DNA of 64,000 bases from Calothrix sp. PCC 7103. Lineage in GTDB: Bacteria > Cyanobacteriota > Cyanobacteriia > Cyanobacteriales > Nostocaceae. The first letter of the stretch is position 1; every line of letters starts with the position of its first letter. The notes beneath the pieces were generated by a model, which ran no database searches, was not told the DNA's origin, and saw only the letters and a list, made by a program, of their open reading frames with translations. Where the stretch lies: the NCBI RefSeq assembly GCF_000331305.1, contig NZ_KB217478.1, positions 4,933,595-4,997,594 on the forward strand, read 5' to 3'. A program made the position numbers and the translations under genes. This document shows, one piece after another, positions 36,313 to 44,570 of this stretch.

Positions 36313-36634
36313 TAGGTGCAATAATATTAACATTAGGGGCGTTAATATTACCTATTTGGCGCAAAAGCAGTTCTCCATCACGTCTGGGTGGTATTGGACC
36401 TCTAGGGGGTCTTGGAGTTGGCGCCACTCCTGGTGCTTCATTGTTTCCACCTGCTCCAATTGCCTGAATTTTATCTACTTCCAAAACAGGAATACCAGTT
36501 TTTGCTCCTGGCTTAACCAAAATTTGAGGTGTTACAGTATTCACTGGAGTCTTAACAACATCAGCCAAGCTAGGTAAAGTTGTAAATAATACTGTTGGCA
36601 CTGCAATCGCTAAACTTAAAATTCCCTTGTTCAT
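36278..36634 (-). CDS. Small secreted Pro/Asn-rich protein
   Basis: I place the start at 36634, which gives a signal peptide ([20 protein letters not shown], cleavage near SLADVV) preceded by GAGGAG about 12 nt upstream; a longer frame from 36679 adds 15 unlikely residues. The mature 90 residues have a [12 protein letters not shown] stretch and an Asn/Ile-rich tail ([19 protein letters not shown]). No enzyme motif. Its last 35 bases overlap the 3' end of the giant caspase gene on the opposite strand, so the two transcripts are convergent and partly complementary. Unknown family. Confidence 0.6.
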   Translation of the reverse strand: MNKGILSLAIAVPTVLFTTLPSLADVVKTPVNTVTPQILVKPGAKTGIPVLEVDKIQAIGAGGNNEAPGVAPTPRPPRGPIPPRRDGELLLRQIGNINAPNVNIIAPIKNINAAPVGY

Positions 36635-36818
36635 ACAGATAATTTCTCCTCTATATATACATATAAGCCGCTGCTGCACCCACTGTACTTATATAGCTAC
36701 AAAACAAACGGCGCCATTCCAGATTTTAAGTATCAGTTTTGTCTTGCACTTATATATACGTCTGGCGCCAACTGTTTATGCACAAGTTGAATAAATTTTT
36801 TTAGCTACAAAGACGTAG

Positions 36819-36846
36819 GTTGGGTGTAGCCACAGCACAACCCAAC
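36819..36846. repeat. GTTGGGT/ACCCAAC hairpin
   Basis: A 7-bp perfect stem (36819-36825 with 36840-36846) and a 14-nt loop. GTTGGGT...ACCCAAC hairpins are frequent in cyanobacterial intergenic DNA. No transcript to terminate is obvious. Confidence 0.55.
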
Positions 36847-37095
36847 ATTCTTGGTAAAAAATAATGGTAAGCAAGTTACACAGTACCGCACGGGGAAATT
36901 ACCAGAAGTCTAATATGTAGATTTGCACTCTGTTGCTGGTATTTTAAAACGATTTGCTGATTTAATGCGGCAGTAAGTGTATTTGCAAGGGACGGGCAAG
37001 GACACCCATCACACAAGATTTTGAATTGTATCTTTTTTGACTTAAGTCATTTACGATGCTGTATTTATCTAGAATTTTGATATCGCAGTTAGATT

Positions 37096-37134
37096 TTCCT
37101 AGAGGATATATATATCTAATTTATCCTCTAGGAA
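37096..37134. repeat. TTCCTAGAGGATA palindrome, copy 4
   Basis: The same 13-bp stem (37096-37108, 37122-37134) with a 13-nt loop, preceded by the same AGATTT flank, but about 6 kb from the other three and on the far side of the caspase gene and its convergent neighbour. Confidence 0.9.
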
Positions 37135-37496
37135 TTTGGTGTGGCGATTAATTATTACAAAAAGCTTAAATTTCTGATTTTGGAGAGTTATTAAAGATTT
37201 ATTATCTACAAATGTACTCTAATTTATACATTAAAAAAATCCTTAGTAATTAATAATACAGCAAAGATTACGCCTAATTTCTTGGTTATATGTAATACAT
37301 TTTTTGTTTAGTTTCACGTTTGATTCTTGTTGTTAATAGTTAAAATAGAAAAATAAAGTAATATAAATTACATACATGTAACCGTAATAAAACGAGGATT
37401 TCTATTACTTAATGTTCAATTAAATAATTATTTTGTATATAAATTATATATATGTACTCATATAAAATATGCAAGTGCATTACTAATGAGTACAAA

Positions 37497-38390
37497 ATGA
37501 CTATATTCCCTCACGATGAATTTGCCAAGAATTATCTTGAAGCACTATTAGGAACAGTAGGAGAAGTAAAAACAGATAGAAAAGTACCGTCAGAAATTAG
37601 GGAAATTGACGTTTACTTTGCCCCATTCGCTCAACCATCTGAGAAAACTGTAGAATTAGGACTGTTAGGGCGGTTTGCGGATACAGCAGCATTGTTTGAG
37701 CCATTTAGAAATGCTGTACAGCCTTTAGAAATTTGTAGCTGTATGGGTAAACTGTTTTCCACGTTTGCCGAAGCGCAACGTAAAAGTAGACGTGAGAAGA
37801 CCACCTTATCAATGGATGACTTACCAAAGTTATGGATTATATCTCCAACAGCATCGGAAGATTTTTTGGATGCTGGATTACATGCAACACTTGATGAAGA
37901 AAATTGGGGTACAGGAATATATTTCTTTGGAAACGTGAGCAGAACCGCTATTATCGTCGTTCATCAACTGCCCAGCACCCATGAAACATTATGGTTAAGG
38001 ATTTTAGGTCGAGACGGAACTCAAAAACAGGCTATAAAGGAGTTAGAAGCATTACCGACCAATAACCCGTTACGGGAAAAAGCAGTTGATTTACTATTGA
38101 ACTTAAGAACTACCTTACAACTCAAAGAAGCGCCAGATGAAGAGGAGAACGATTTAATTATGACTTTATCACCTATTTACTTAGAAAAGCTTGAAGAAGT
38201 TAGGCAAGAAGGCAGGCAAGAAACTCGGCGTAATGTTGTCGAAAGCTTGCTGCGAAATCGGTTTGGTTCTATAGATAGACAATTAAATGCTGTTGTTGAA
38301 CCGTTGTCAGTATTGGCACCAGACGAATTTGTATTTTTATTAACACAATTATCGCGCGAAGATTTGATAAATCGATTTACCCAAGCATAA
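37497..38390 (+). CDS. PD-(D/E)XK-transposase/Rpn-like DUF protein
   Basis: The frame opens at 37452, but MTIFPHDEFAKNYLEALLG from 37497 is the natural start of this cyanobacterial family. The 297-residue protein has an N-terminal nuclease-like half with EIDVYFAP (an Asp in the position of PD-(D/E)XK enzymes), a central RDGTQKQAIKELEALP segment, and a C-terminal tail LEKLEEVRQEGRQETRRNVVESLLRNRFG followed by helices ending LSREDLINRF, the DUF4351-like tail of Rpn/transposase-related proteins often misnamed flagellar protein H. It is a single gene in AT-rich DNA, consistent with mobility. The catalytic set is not complete to my eye. Confidence 0.7.
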   Translation: MTIFPHDEFAKNYLEALLGTVGEVKTDRKVPSEIREIDVYFAPFAQPSEKTVELGLLGRFADTAALFEPFRNAVQPLEICSCMGKLFSTFAEAQRKSRREKTTLSMDDLPKLWIISPTASEDFLDAGLHATLDEENWGTGIYFFGNVSRTAIIVVHQLPSTHETLWLRILGRDGTQKQAIKELEALPTNNPLREKAVDLLLNLRTTLQLKEAPDEEENDLIMTLSPIYLEKLEEVRQEGRQETRRNVVESLLRNRFGSIDRQLNAVVEPLSVLAPDEFVFLLTQLSREDLINRFTQA

Positions 38391-38426
38391 ATAGCTTTGC
38401 ATACAGGACAAGCGGTTTGTGTTAGT

Positions 38427-38473
38427 AATGTAGCGGATATAACGGATAAATTTCTGGTTACATCCGCTACATT
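38427..38473. terminator. Inverted repeat terminator AATGTAGCGGAT
   Basis: AATGTAGCGGAT (38427-38438) pairs exactly with ATCCGCTACATT (38462-38473), followed by GTTTATTG on the plus strand. The loop contains the ATAACGGATAA repeat. It follows the DUF gene by 37 bp and faces the minus-strand remnant gene. Confidence 0.65.
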
Positions 38474-38526
38474 GTTTATTGAAAACTATACTATTGTGGA
38501 GCAGGCATTCAAGCAAACTCCTTACC

Positions 38527-38607
38527 TTAGACTCCCGACTTGTTGAAGAAGTCAGGAATCAAAGCTTCTTGTTCTGGAGTTAATTTTGTTATTTTATTTT
38601 GTGACAT
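38527..38607 (-). pseudogene. Truncated 5' remnant of a KLTPEQEALIP-type gene
   Basis: A 26-codon frame reading MSQNKITKLTPEQEALIPDF then a short unrelated end. The segment KLTPEQEALIP is the opening of a family of cyanobacterial proteins (DUF6745-like, usually continuing VYREKWRAIAL); here the continuation is replaced by FFNKSGV and a stop. It lies 16 bp after the zinc-ribbon gene on the same strand. I read it as the stump left by a deletion; a real small peptide is less likely. Confidence 0.45.
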
Positions 38608-38623
38608 ACCTTTATTTCTTAAA

Positions 38624-39373
38624 TTACCATCCTCCACCGTCACCTCCACCTCCACAGTCTCCACCACCGAAACCACTGCTATCTCCCCAACTGCCACCAC
38701 CTGTTCCACCATCACTATATCCATTTGAGCCGTTTGAGCCTATTTTGGGTATTGGTTGAATTTTTGTGTGAGAATAACTACAGCAGTTACACTTTTCTGT
38801 TATTGACTCTTCACCCTTTTTTGCAATAGTGGCAGGCTTTATAGTTTTGTATCTACGCTGCACCGTTAATTCTTGACAGTTAGGACAAGTAAGAAATTTT
38901 CTGCTATTTAGTACATAAGCACGTATATGAATTGCTGTAGCAGGAACTTCCGGGTGACATTGTGGACATCTCCAACCGTCAAAGCTTACACTACCTAGCT
39001 CAGTAGCTACTTGTTCTGGTGGATTTAAATATGAGATTAAAGATTGTGGGTCAAGCTTTTGCATTGACTGACCGCATTCACTGCATGTTGCTGCACCGTC
39101 TATTGTGCCATCAGATTTACGAGATTTGCCTTCAGGCGCCAAAATAAGTGGTCGTAAACCTAATGCAATAATACAAGATACAGCAATTACTAATCCTGCC
39201 AATAATGCAAAAAATATATATTCTGGATGAGGTGTAGCTATACCAGCAATTTTTGGTGTAACGTGAACATAAGTAAAAGTGTTATTTGCTGATAAGGCTT
39301 GAACTAACGCTTGTGTACCTATTAAGGTTCCTTCAGAAAAGTTACTCTGTTTAAATGAAGGAATAATTTTCAA
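38624..39373 (-). CDS. Membrane-anchored zinc-ribbon protein with Gly-rich tail
   Basis: A protein of 250-264 residues. One membrane segment is visible at about 70-92 (EYIFFALLAGLVIAVSCIIALGL). Cys pairs follow: CSECG, CPQCH, CPNCQ, CNCC, suited to zinc ribbons. The last 35 residues are Gly/Ser/Asp (GGTGGGSWGDSSGFGGG...W), as in the tail of TPM-domain proteins. The longest frame opens at 39418, overlapping the upstream gene by 44 bp; a TTG at 39373, just after that gene's stop, is an alternative, which I list. The TPM phosphatase domain itself is absent or degenerate, so this may be a truncated member. Confidence 0.6.
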   Translation of the reverse strand: MKIIPSFKQSNFSEGTLIGTQALVQALSANNTFTYVHVTPKIAGIATPHPEYIFFALLAGLVIAVSCIIALGLRPLILAPEGKSRKSDGTIDGAATCSECGQSMQKLDPQSLISYLNPPEQVATELGSVSFDGWRCPQCHPEVPATAIHIRAYVLNSRKFLTCPNCQELTVQRRYKTIKPATIAKKGEESITEKCNCCSYSHTKIQPIPKIGSNGSNGYSDGGTGGGSWGDSSGFGGGDCGGGGDGGGW

Positions 39374-39374
39374 G

Positions 39375-39827
39375 TTAATAATCTGTTTCGTAAAAAATAC
39401 CTTGTGGTGTAATTTCAATCTCTCGCTTTTTTATTGTGCCGCTTGGGTATTGCGCTCTAACTTTATCAAGTACTACTTCGGAAAACCCATTGTCTGATGA
39501 TAGCTCGTATTCTGTTTCTAACCATTGACCATTAGATGAGTACTCTGCTTCGTATTCTATGCCATTTTCAACGAAAACTGCTTCATAACCATAAGGTTGT
39601 AATTCCCAGTTAGGTGTTTTACCTGGATATTTCTTCGCAAAAGCACTTTGAACTACTTGAGGTACTTCTGAAGAGGAAATTACATTGTCTTGTGAGTCAA
39701 CCGCATTGTCGCAAGATGCTAATAAGGTAGCTGCTAATACACAAGCAATTGTAGCCAAGCAGCGCAAGCTAGATAATGAAGTTAGCTGCGTGAGTAAATG
39801 CTTGCTATCCAAGGTTAAATACTGCAT
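39375..39827 (-). CDS. PepSY-like putative lipoprotein
   Basis: A 150-residue protein with an N-terminal hydrophobic segment ending LLASC (Cys about 39), a lipobox for lipid attachment. The mature part has the pattern VPQVVQSAFAKKYPGKTPNWEL, then YEAVFVENGIEYEAEYSSNGQWLETE, typical of PepSY-like (DUF2874) periplasmic domains. The gene is directly followed by the zinc-ribbon protein gene on the same strand, overlapping or abutting it. It may bind or inhibit a peptidase; function unknown. Confidence 0.75.
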   Translation of the reverse strand: MQYLTLDSKHLLTQLTSLSSLRCLATIACVLAATLLASCDNAVDSQDNVISSSEVPQVVQSAFAKKYPGKTPNWELQPYGYEAVFVENGIEYEAEYSSNGQWLETEYELSSDNGFSEVVLDKVRAQYPSGTIKKREIEITPQGIFYETDY

Positions 39828-40053
39828 TTTTTATACATAGGGTAGAAGTATAAGTTTAACTACAACGTCGAATTAGAGCATTCCATACTCTTTTTATTCT
39901 AAATATATTTTTTATATTAGTGCAACTATAAACGCATTAATATTACGTTACATACTTATAAATATCATATTGAATGGAGCCTTGGCGCCTCCTAAAACAG
40001 ATTTATTTGTATGGCTTTAAAGCTGTAGCGAACAAAATTGTAAAATATATATC

Positions 40054-41532
40054 ATGATTGCAAATACCATTGAGCGAAAAATAACAGTACCTGGCCCGCG
40101 CGTGTCTCCACTGTTTGGACATATTAGTCAGGTTTTAAATTTTGTTGGCGACTCTATTAAGTTGTCAAGTCGGTTGTTTGAAAAGTACGGTTCGGTTGTT
40201 GCTTTGGCAGAAGGTGGTGGTACTAATGTTTACTCGCCATATCCCAATTGTCCTGGTACGGTGTTAGCTAAAGGCGCCGATATTGTTCGTGAAGTGACTA
40301 GCCAGCATGATATCTATCACAAGTGTCCTTTAAGTGGGCATATTTACCGCAAGCGGAATGACTCTACACGTACTCATCCTTTTAGACATTTTCTTGTTGG
40401 GTTATTTGGTGTTAACGGTGCCGAACATCGTCAACACCGACAACTTCTAATGCCTGCTTTTCACAAATCACGTATCGAAGCTTATCGTGACGAGATGGTA
40501 GCTATTACTCAATCTGAGCTTGATAAACTACAGGTGGGTGAGGTTGTAGATATTCTTGAGTTGATGCGACACTTAACGATGCGTATTGCCACTAAAACCT
40601 TATTTGGAATGGATTTTAGTGAAAATGGTGGCAGGTTTGCAACGCTGTTAAAAGAAGTTTTTGGTAAATTTGCAAGTCCAGAAGTTCTTGCTCTTCCGTT
40701 TGATATCCCTGGTTTTCCTTACCATAGACTGCTTAACAGTATGGTTGAACTCGATAGCACTATGCGGGGTATCATTCAGCAAAAGCGTTCTGCTGGTATT
40801 GATAGCGGTGATGTTCTCGATATGCTTATTCAAGTTAGGGATGCAGAAACTGGTGTGACGCTAACTGATGATGAGTTGCTTGGACACCTTGGCGTTATTT
40901 ATGCTGCTGGGCAAGATACAAGTGCAAATGCATTAACTTGGACTTTATTTTTACTTTCACAACATCCCCAAGTTGCCGCTGACTTACTTGATGAACTTGA
41001 TGGTGTGTTGCATGGTGAGGCGCCTAGTATTGAACAATTACAACAGCTACCTTTATTAGAGCGTGTTATTAAAGAAAGTATGCGGGTACTATCTCCTGTT
41101 CCTTGGAATGGTCGTGTGATTTCGCAGGATACTACATTAAGTGGTTATGATTTGCCGAAGGGTACAGAAGTTTTTGTCAGCATTTATCATACCAATCGGG
41201 CGCCTGAAATATATTCCGAACCGGAGCGTTTTATTCCTCAGCGCTGGGAAACAATTCAGCCAAGTATATATGAATATAATCCTTTTAGTGCAGGGTCGCG
41301 CGTTTGTATAGGCGTCGGTTTTGCCATGATGGAAATCAAAATTATTTTGGCAATGTTGTTAATGCGTTACCGTTTAGAGTATTTACCACAAACAATTAAT
41401 GCCAAAGGATTAATTGTGTTGTGTGCTGAAAATGGTTTATCTATGCGAGTATGCGAACAAGACCGCGAATTTAATCGAGGTGTTGGTGGTGTAAGTGGAA
41501 ATGTTTGTGAAATGGTCGATTTAGTAAAATAA
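40054..41532 (+). CDS. Cytochrome P450 (first of tandem pair)
   Basis: A 492-residue P450. The proline-rich start is TVPGPRVSPLFG. The oxygen-binding I-helix motif is AAGQDTSAN (about 287-295), the K-helix ExxR is ESMR (about 346), and the heme loop is PFSAGSRVCIGVGFAMME (Cys about 426). No signal anchor is present, so it is a soluble bacterial type needing external ferredoxin. The N-terminal half contains an unusual ELVREVTSQHDIYHKCPLSG-like region (VREVTSQHDIYHKCP) shared with the next gene. It does not look like the common cyanobacterial CYP110 or CYP120. Substrate unknown. Confidence 0.95.
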   Translation: MIANTIERKITVPGPRVSPLFGHISQVLNFVGDSIKLSSRLFEKYGSVVALAEGGGTNVYSPYPNCPGTVLAKGADIVREVTSQHDIYHKCPLSGHIYRKRNDSTRTHPFRHFLVGLFGVNGAEHRQHRQLLMPAFHKSRIEAYRDEMVAITQSELDKLQVGEVVDILELMRHLTMRIATKTLFGMDFSENGGRFATLLKEVFGKFASPEVLALPFDIPGFPYHRLLNSMVELDSTMRGIIQQKRSAGIDSGDVLDMLIQVRDAETGVTLTDDELLGHLGVIYAAGQDTSANALTWTLFLLSQHPQVAADLLDELDGVLHGEAPSIEQLQQLPLLERVIKESMRVLSPVPWNGRVISQDTTLSGYDLPKGTEVFVSIYHTNRAPEIYSEPERFIPQRWETIQPSIYEYNPFSAGSRVCIGVGFAMMEIKIILAMLLMRYRLEYLPQTINAKGLIVLCAENGLSMRVCEQDREFNRGVGGVSGNVCEMVDLVK

Positions 41533-41541
41533 TTTAAGATA

Positions 41542-43017
41542 ATGATTACAATTACCAAGCCCAAATTAACAGTACCCGGCCCGCGCGTTGCTCCGGTGTT
41601 TGGACGCATTGCCCAAACTCTAAACTTTGTTAGTGACTCTGTTAGTGTATCGAGTCAATTATTTAAAGCTTACGGTTCAGTAGTTTCTTTAGCTCAGGGT
41701 GGAGGTACTAATATTTACTCACCTCACGCGAATTGTCCTGGTACTGTGTTAGCTTATGGACCAGATATTGTCCGTGAAGTTACGAGTCAACATGATATTT
41801 ATCATAAATGCCCTCTTATTTGTAGCTTTTACCGTAGGCGCAATGATTCTGAACGTACAACACCTTTCAGTCATTTTTTGGTTGGTTTATTTGGTATTAA
41901 TAATGACTCACATCGTCAACATCGGCAGCTTTTAATGCCCGCTTTTCATAAATCACGTATTGAATCTTACCGTAATGATATGGTAAAAATCGTCGAATCT
42001 TCGCTTTCACAGTTGAAAGTTGGCGAGGTAGTAAATATAGTTGAAGTGATGCGGCGCCTGACGATGAGTATTGCTACAAAAACCCTTTTTGGTAAAGATG
42101 TTAACGAAGATAGTAGCAACTTAATTAGACTATTACAAGAATTTGGCGCACAACTAACAAACCCTGCATCTGTAATATTACCAATAGATTTTCCTGGTTT
42201 ACCTTACCATAACTTGCTTGACGCATTGATTGCACTCGATGAGGAAATGCGTTCTATTATCCGTAAAAGATATGCAAGTAGTGTTGATGGTGGTGATATT
42301 ATTTCAATGCTCGTTCAAGCTAAAGATGCAGATAGTGGTTTAACTTTAACCGAAGATGAGTTACTTGGACACGTAACTGCTATTTTTGCTGCTGGGCATG
42401 ATAGCAGTACAAATGTTATAGCTTGGATACTATTTCTACTTTCACAACATCCGGATATTACTGCTGACTTAGTTGATGAACTTGATATTGTGTTAAATGG
42501 TGAGGCGCCAACTGTAGAACAATTACAAAAGTTACCTTTATTAGACCGTGTTGTTAAAGAAGGTATGCGGGTACTTACAGCAATACCTTGGAACGGTCGC
42601 GTTACCTCACAACCAACTACTTTGGGTGGTTATGAATTACCTGTAGGGACAGAAGTATTTGTGAGTATTTATCATACACACCACATGCCAGAAATTTATC
42701 CTGAACCAGAACGGTTTAATCCTCAACGTTGGGAAACAATTCAACCAACAATGTATGAGTATAACCCTTTTAGTGCAGGGTCGCGCGTTTGTATCGGCGC
42801 CGGATTTGCAATAATGGAAATCAAAATTGTTTTAGCAATGTTGTTGATGCACTATCGCTTGCAATTAATTACAGAAAAACCAATAAACGGCAAAGGTTTA
42901 ATTGTAATGGCGCCTGAAAATGGAATGTTTATGAAAGTTCATAAACAAGACCATCAATTTAATCAAGGTGTAGGTGGTGTAACCGGAAATATTCGTGAAA
43001 TGGTGAATTTAAAATAA
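41542..43017 (+). CDS. Cytochrome P450 (second of tandem pair)
   Basis: A 491-residue paralogue of the upstream P450, starting 9 bp after its stop, so clearly one operon. I-helix AAGHDSSTN (His in place of Gln, Ser for Thr at the acid-alcohol pair), ExxR as EGMR, heme loop PFSAGSRVCIGAGFAIME. The two proteins align without large gaps, sharing VREVTSQHDIYHKCP, HRQHRQLLMPAFHKSRIE and QRWETIQPxxYEYNPFSAGS. The second lacks the Thr of the oxygen-activation pair (DSS against DTS), which could change its chemistry. A recent tandem duplication with divergence is the simplest view. Confidence 0.95.
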   Translation: MITITKPKLTVPGPRVAPVFGRIAQTLNFVSDSVSVSSQLFKAYGSVVSLAQGGGTNIYSPHANCPGTVLAYGPDIVREVTSQHDIYHKCPLICSFYRRRNDSERTTPFSHFLVGLFGINNDSHRQHRQLLMPAFHKSRIESYRNDMVKIVESSLSQLKVGEVVNIVEVMRRLTMSIATKTLFGKDVNEDSSNLIRLLQEFGAQLTNPASVILPIDFPGLPYHNLLDALIALDEEMRSIIRKRYASSVDGGDIISMLVQAKDADSGLTLTEDELLGHVTAIFAAGHDSSTNVIAWILFLLSQHPDITADLVDELDIVLNGEAPTVEQLQKLPLLDRVVKEGMRVLTAIPWNGRVTSQPTTLGGYELPVGTEVFVSIYHTHHMPEIYPEPERFNPQRWETIQPTMYEYNPFSAGSRVCIGAGFAIMEIKIVLAMLLMHYRLQLITEKPINGKGLIVMAPENGMFMKVHKQDHQFNQGVGGVTGNIREMVNLK

Positions 43018-43684
43018 AGCATCTTGTGGAACGGCTGTCCCCAGGCGTTCTTATAAATCTGTATCAGGAAAGCTTAAAAGTCGTTTATAACTGATAGAAT
43101 TGTCATCTTTAAGAACGACAGCTTACACCATTTCCTCTTCGGTTTCTTTGTCACTCAAACCAATTTACTGCTAGAACGTCAGTCTAGTAATATAAATTTA
43201 CGTAAGCGCAAATTTATGCGTTGGAACAAAACGCTTGTTTTTAGATTAAATTATTTAGCCTTCGCATTAATACCAAGGTGCCTTAATATTCGATTTTAAC
43301 AACACCATCCCGCAAACTTTTATGTCAACTACTTTTACTGGACTGGCGCTGTAGTAGGTTTTGTAAAGTTTTTGTATTATTTATCTAAAATTATTTTTTT
43401 CATATTTTCAAAAACATCAAATCCTTCTAGAGAATACATTTTACAGTTTTGAATACTCTCCCCTATTAATTTTTTTTCTTACTTTCACATTGCTTTAAAA
43501 AACATATGTGCTTTTCATATTGCGTTTCTTCATTATTAACGATTTGGCACAATGGATACAAATCTAATATATTCCCTACATTATTCAACATAACAAGATG
43601 ATTGTGTTCAGGTAGCTGCAATCCCTCTAGCTCAGAGTCTTTTTTTTGCTCGTTTAATTGTATTCAATTATATTTAATTAATAC
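43018..43684. other. Decayed intergenic region downstream of the P450 pair
   Basis: No intact gene. A 60-odd-codon minus-strand frame without a start codon (about 43466-43660) reads like a protein fragment (EHNHLVMLNNVGNILDLYPL) of unknown family. No hairpin with a U-tract directly after the P450 stop is convincing. The region up to 43972 seems to be a graveyard of genes. Confidence 0.5.
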
Positions 43685-43831
43685 TTAGTTATTTAAGTAT
43701 TTTTCAAGCGTACCATAACATATAGTCAAGCTAATAACCACATCACACGTATACAAAATGTGTTTATTTTTATAAACTTTTACCAGTAGGAATAAGTTTT
43801 CTAGTACTATTGCCGTACCATCACTGTAGCA

Positions 43832-43909
43832 TTCTTGTCCTTGTAAAGTTTTCTTGCATGTACAAATTTCTATGTACCACAGTTTGACTGTTTTGTCATG
43901 ACTGCTACA
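43832..43909 (-). pseudogene. WD40-repeat gene relic
   Basis: Within a minus-strand frame (43972-43685) the translated stretch CSSHDKTVKLWYIEICTCKK followed by TLQGQ is a WD40 repeat end (consensus S-x-D-K-T-V-K-L-W-D-I-x-T-G-x-C-x-K-T-L-x-G-H) with several damaged positions (Y for D, C for G, Q for H). Sequence on both sides is not WD40-like. It is a fossil of a former WD40 protein gene, perhaps related to the giant gene at 31219. Confidence 0.7.
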
Positions 43910-44004
43910 TACTTGTACAAGTAATCGATGAAGCTTGTAGCGGAAATTTGCAATGGATAAAAACGGATGCAACGGTTAGAATAATGTAATATTTATTACA
44001 TTAG

Positions 44005-44307
44005 TTAATCATCCTCGTTATTAAAAATATTTCCAAAGTCTCGATACCCGCTTAATACCCTTTCAACTTGGATACCATTTTTATTCGGACGAGAAAAAAT
44101 AACTTGATTATCCACTGGTAAACTACGTAAGTTTGGCGCCAGTTCATCACGACTACGCCCTAATTCTGGAAAATCTGCCAGTAATTTACACTTTTCTTCA
44201 AAAGCATCAAGAAAACGCCTAGCTGCACCCTTACTAAACTGCATCATATAGTTTTTTATATCTTTCAAATCTTGTTTTGCAGCACCACTTAAAATATATT
44301 TGCCCAT
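44005..44307 (-). CDS. ParE/RelE-type toxin
   Basis: A 100-residue toxin of the ParE/RelE superfamily. It begins MGKYILSGAAKQDLKDIKNY, where the A-x-x-D-L-x-x-I pattern is typical, then LADFPELGRSRDELAPNLRSLPVDNQVIFSR and VERVLSGYRDFGNIF, the usual C-terminal catalytic strand region. It follows its antitoxin gene with an 8-bp gap. ParE toxins poison DNA gyrase, RelE toxins cleave mRNA; the R-D-E-L and G-R-S features fit ParE better. Confidence 0.9.
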   Translation of the reverse strand: MGKYILSGAAKQDLKDIKNYMMQFSKGAARRFLDAFEEKCKLLADFPELGRSRDELAPNLRSLPVDNQVIFSRPNKNGIQVERVLSGYRDFGNIFNNEDD

Positions 44308-44315
44308 TATTCACC

Positions 44316-44570
44316 CTACGGAGCCTGCTGAATTTCTGAACGTAGTTCCCTCAATACCTCTTCTCCATCAAATACGTCACCACGATCTGAGTGTTCAATT
44401 CCAATGGCAATTTCCTTTCGGAGTTCCTCTAATCGCTGTAAACGCTCGATTTCGCGTTCTTCTAAAAGCTTTAAAGCAGCACGAACTACATCAGAAGCAG
44501 AAGAGTACCTGCCTTTGTTGAGTGTTGATTGGACAAACTGCTCCTGTTCTGGTGTTAAAGATATATTCAT
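44316..44570 (-). CDS. ParD-type antitoxin
   Basis: An 84-residue antitoxin. The N-terminal ribbon-helix-helix reads MNISLTPEQEQFVQSTLNKG followed by RYSSASDVVRAALKLLEERE, the ParD DNA-binding fold. The acidic C-terminal half (residues 50-84) would wrap the toxin. The gene precedes the toxin gene, and the pair is probably autoregulated. The first ATG is used. Confidence 0.92.
   Translation of the reverse strand: MNISLTPEQEQFVQSTLNKGRYSSASDVVRAALKLLEEREIERLQRLEELRKEIAIGIEHSDRGDVFDGEEVLRELRSEIQQAP

Larger units (their letters stand above)
36680..37496. other. Intergenic region with hairpins
   Basis: About 800 bp with no gene. It holds a GTTGGGT/ACCCAAC hairpin (36819-36846), half of a GGGCAAGG hairpin near 37000, and the fourth TTCCTAGAGGATA palindrome (37096-37134). 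The stretch 37140-37450 is extremely AT-rich and without structure I can name. Confidence 0.6.
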
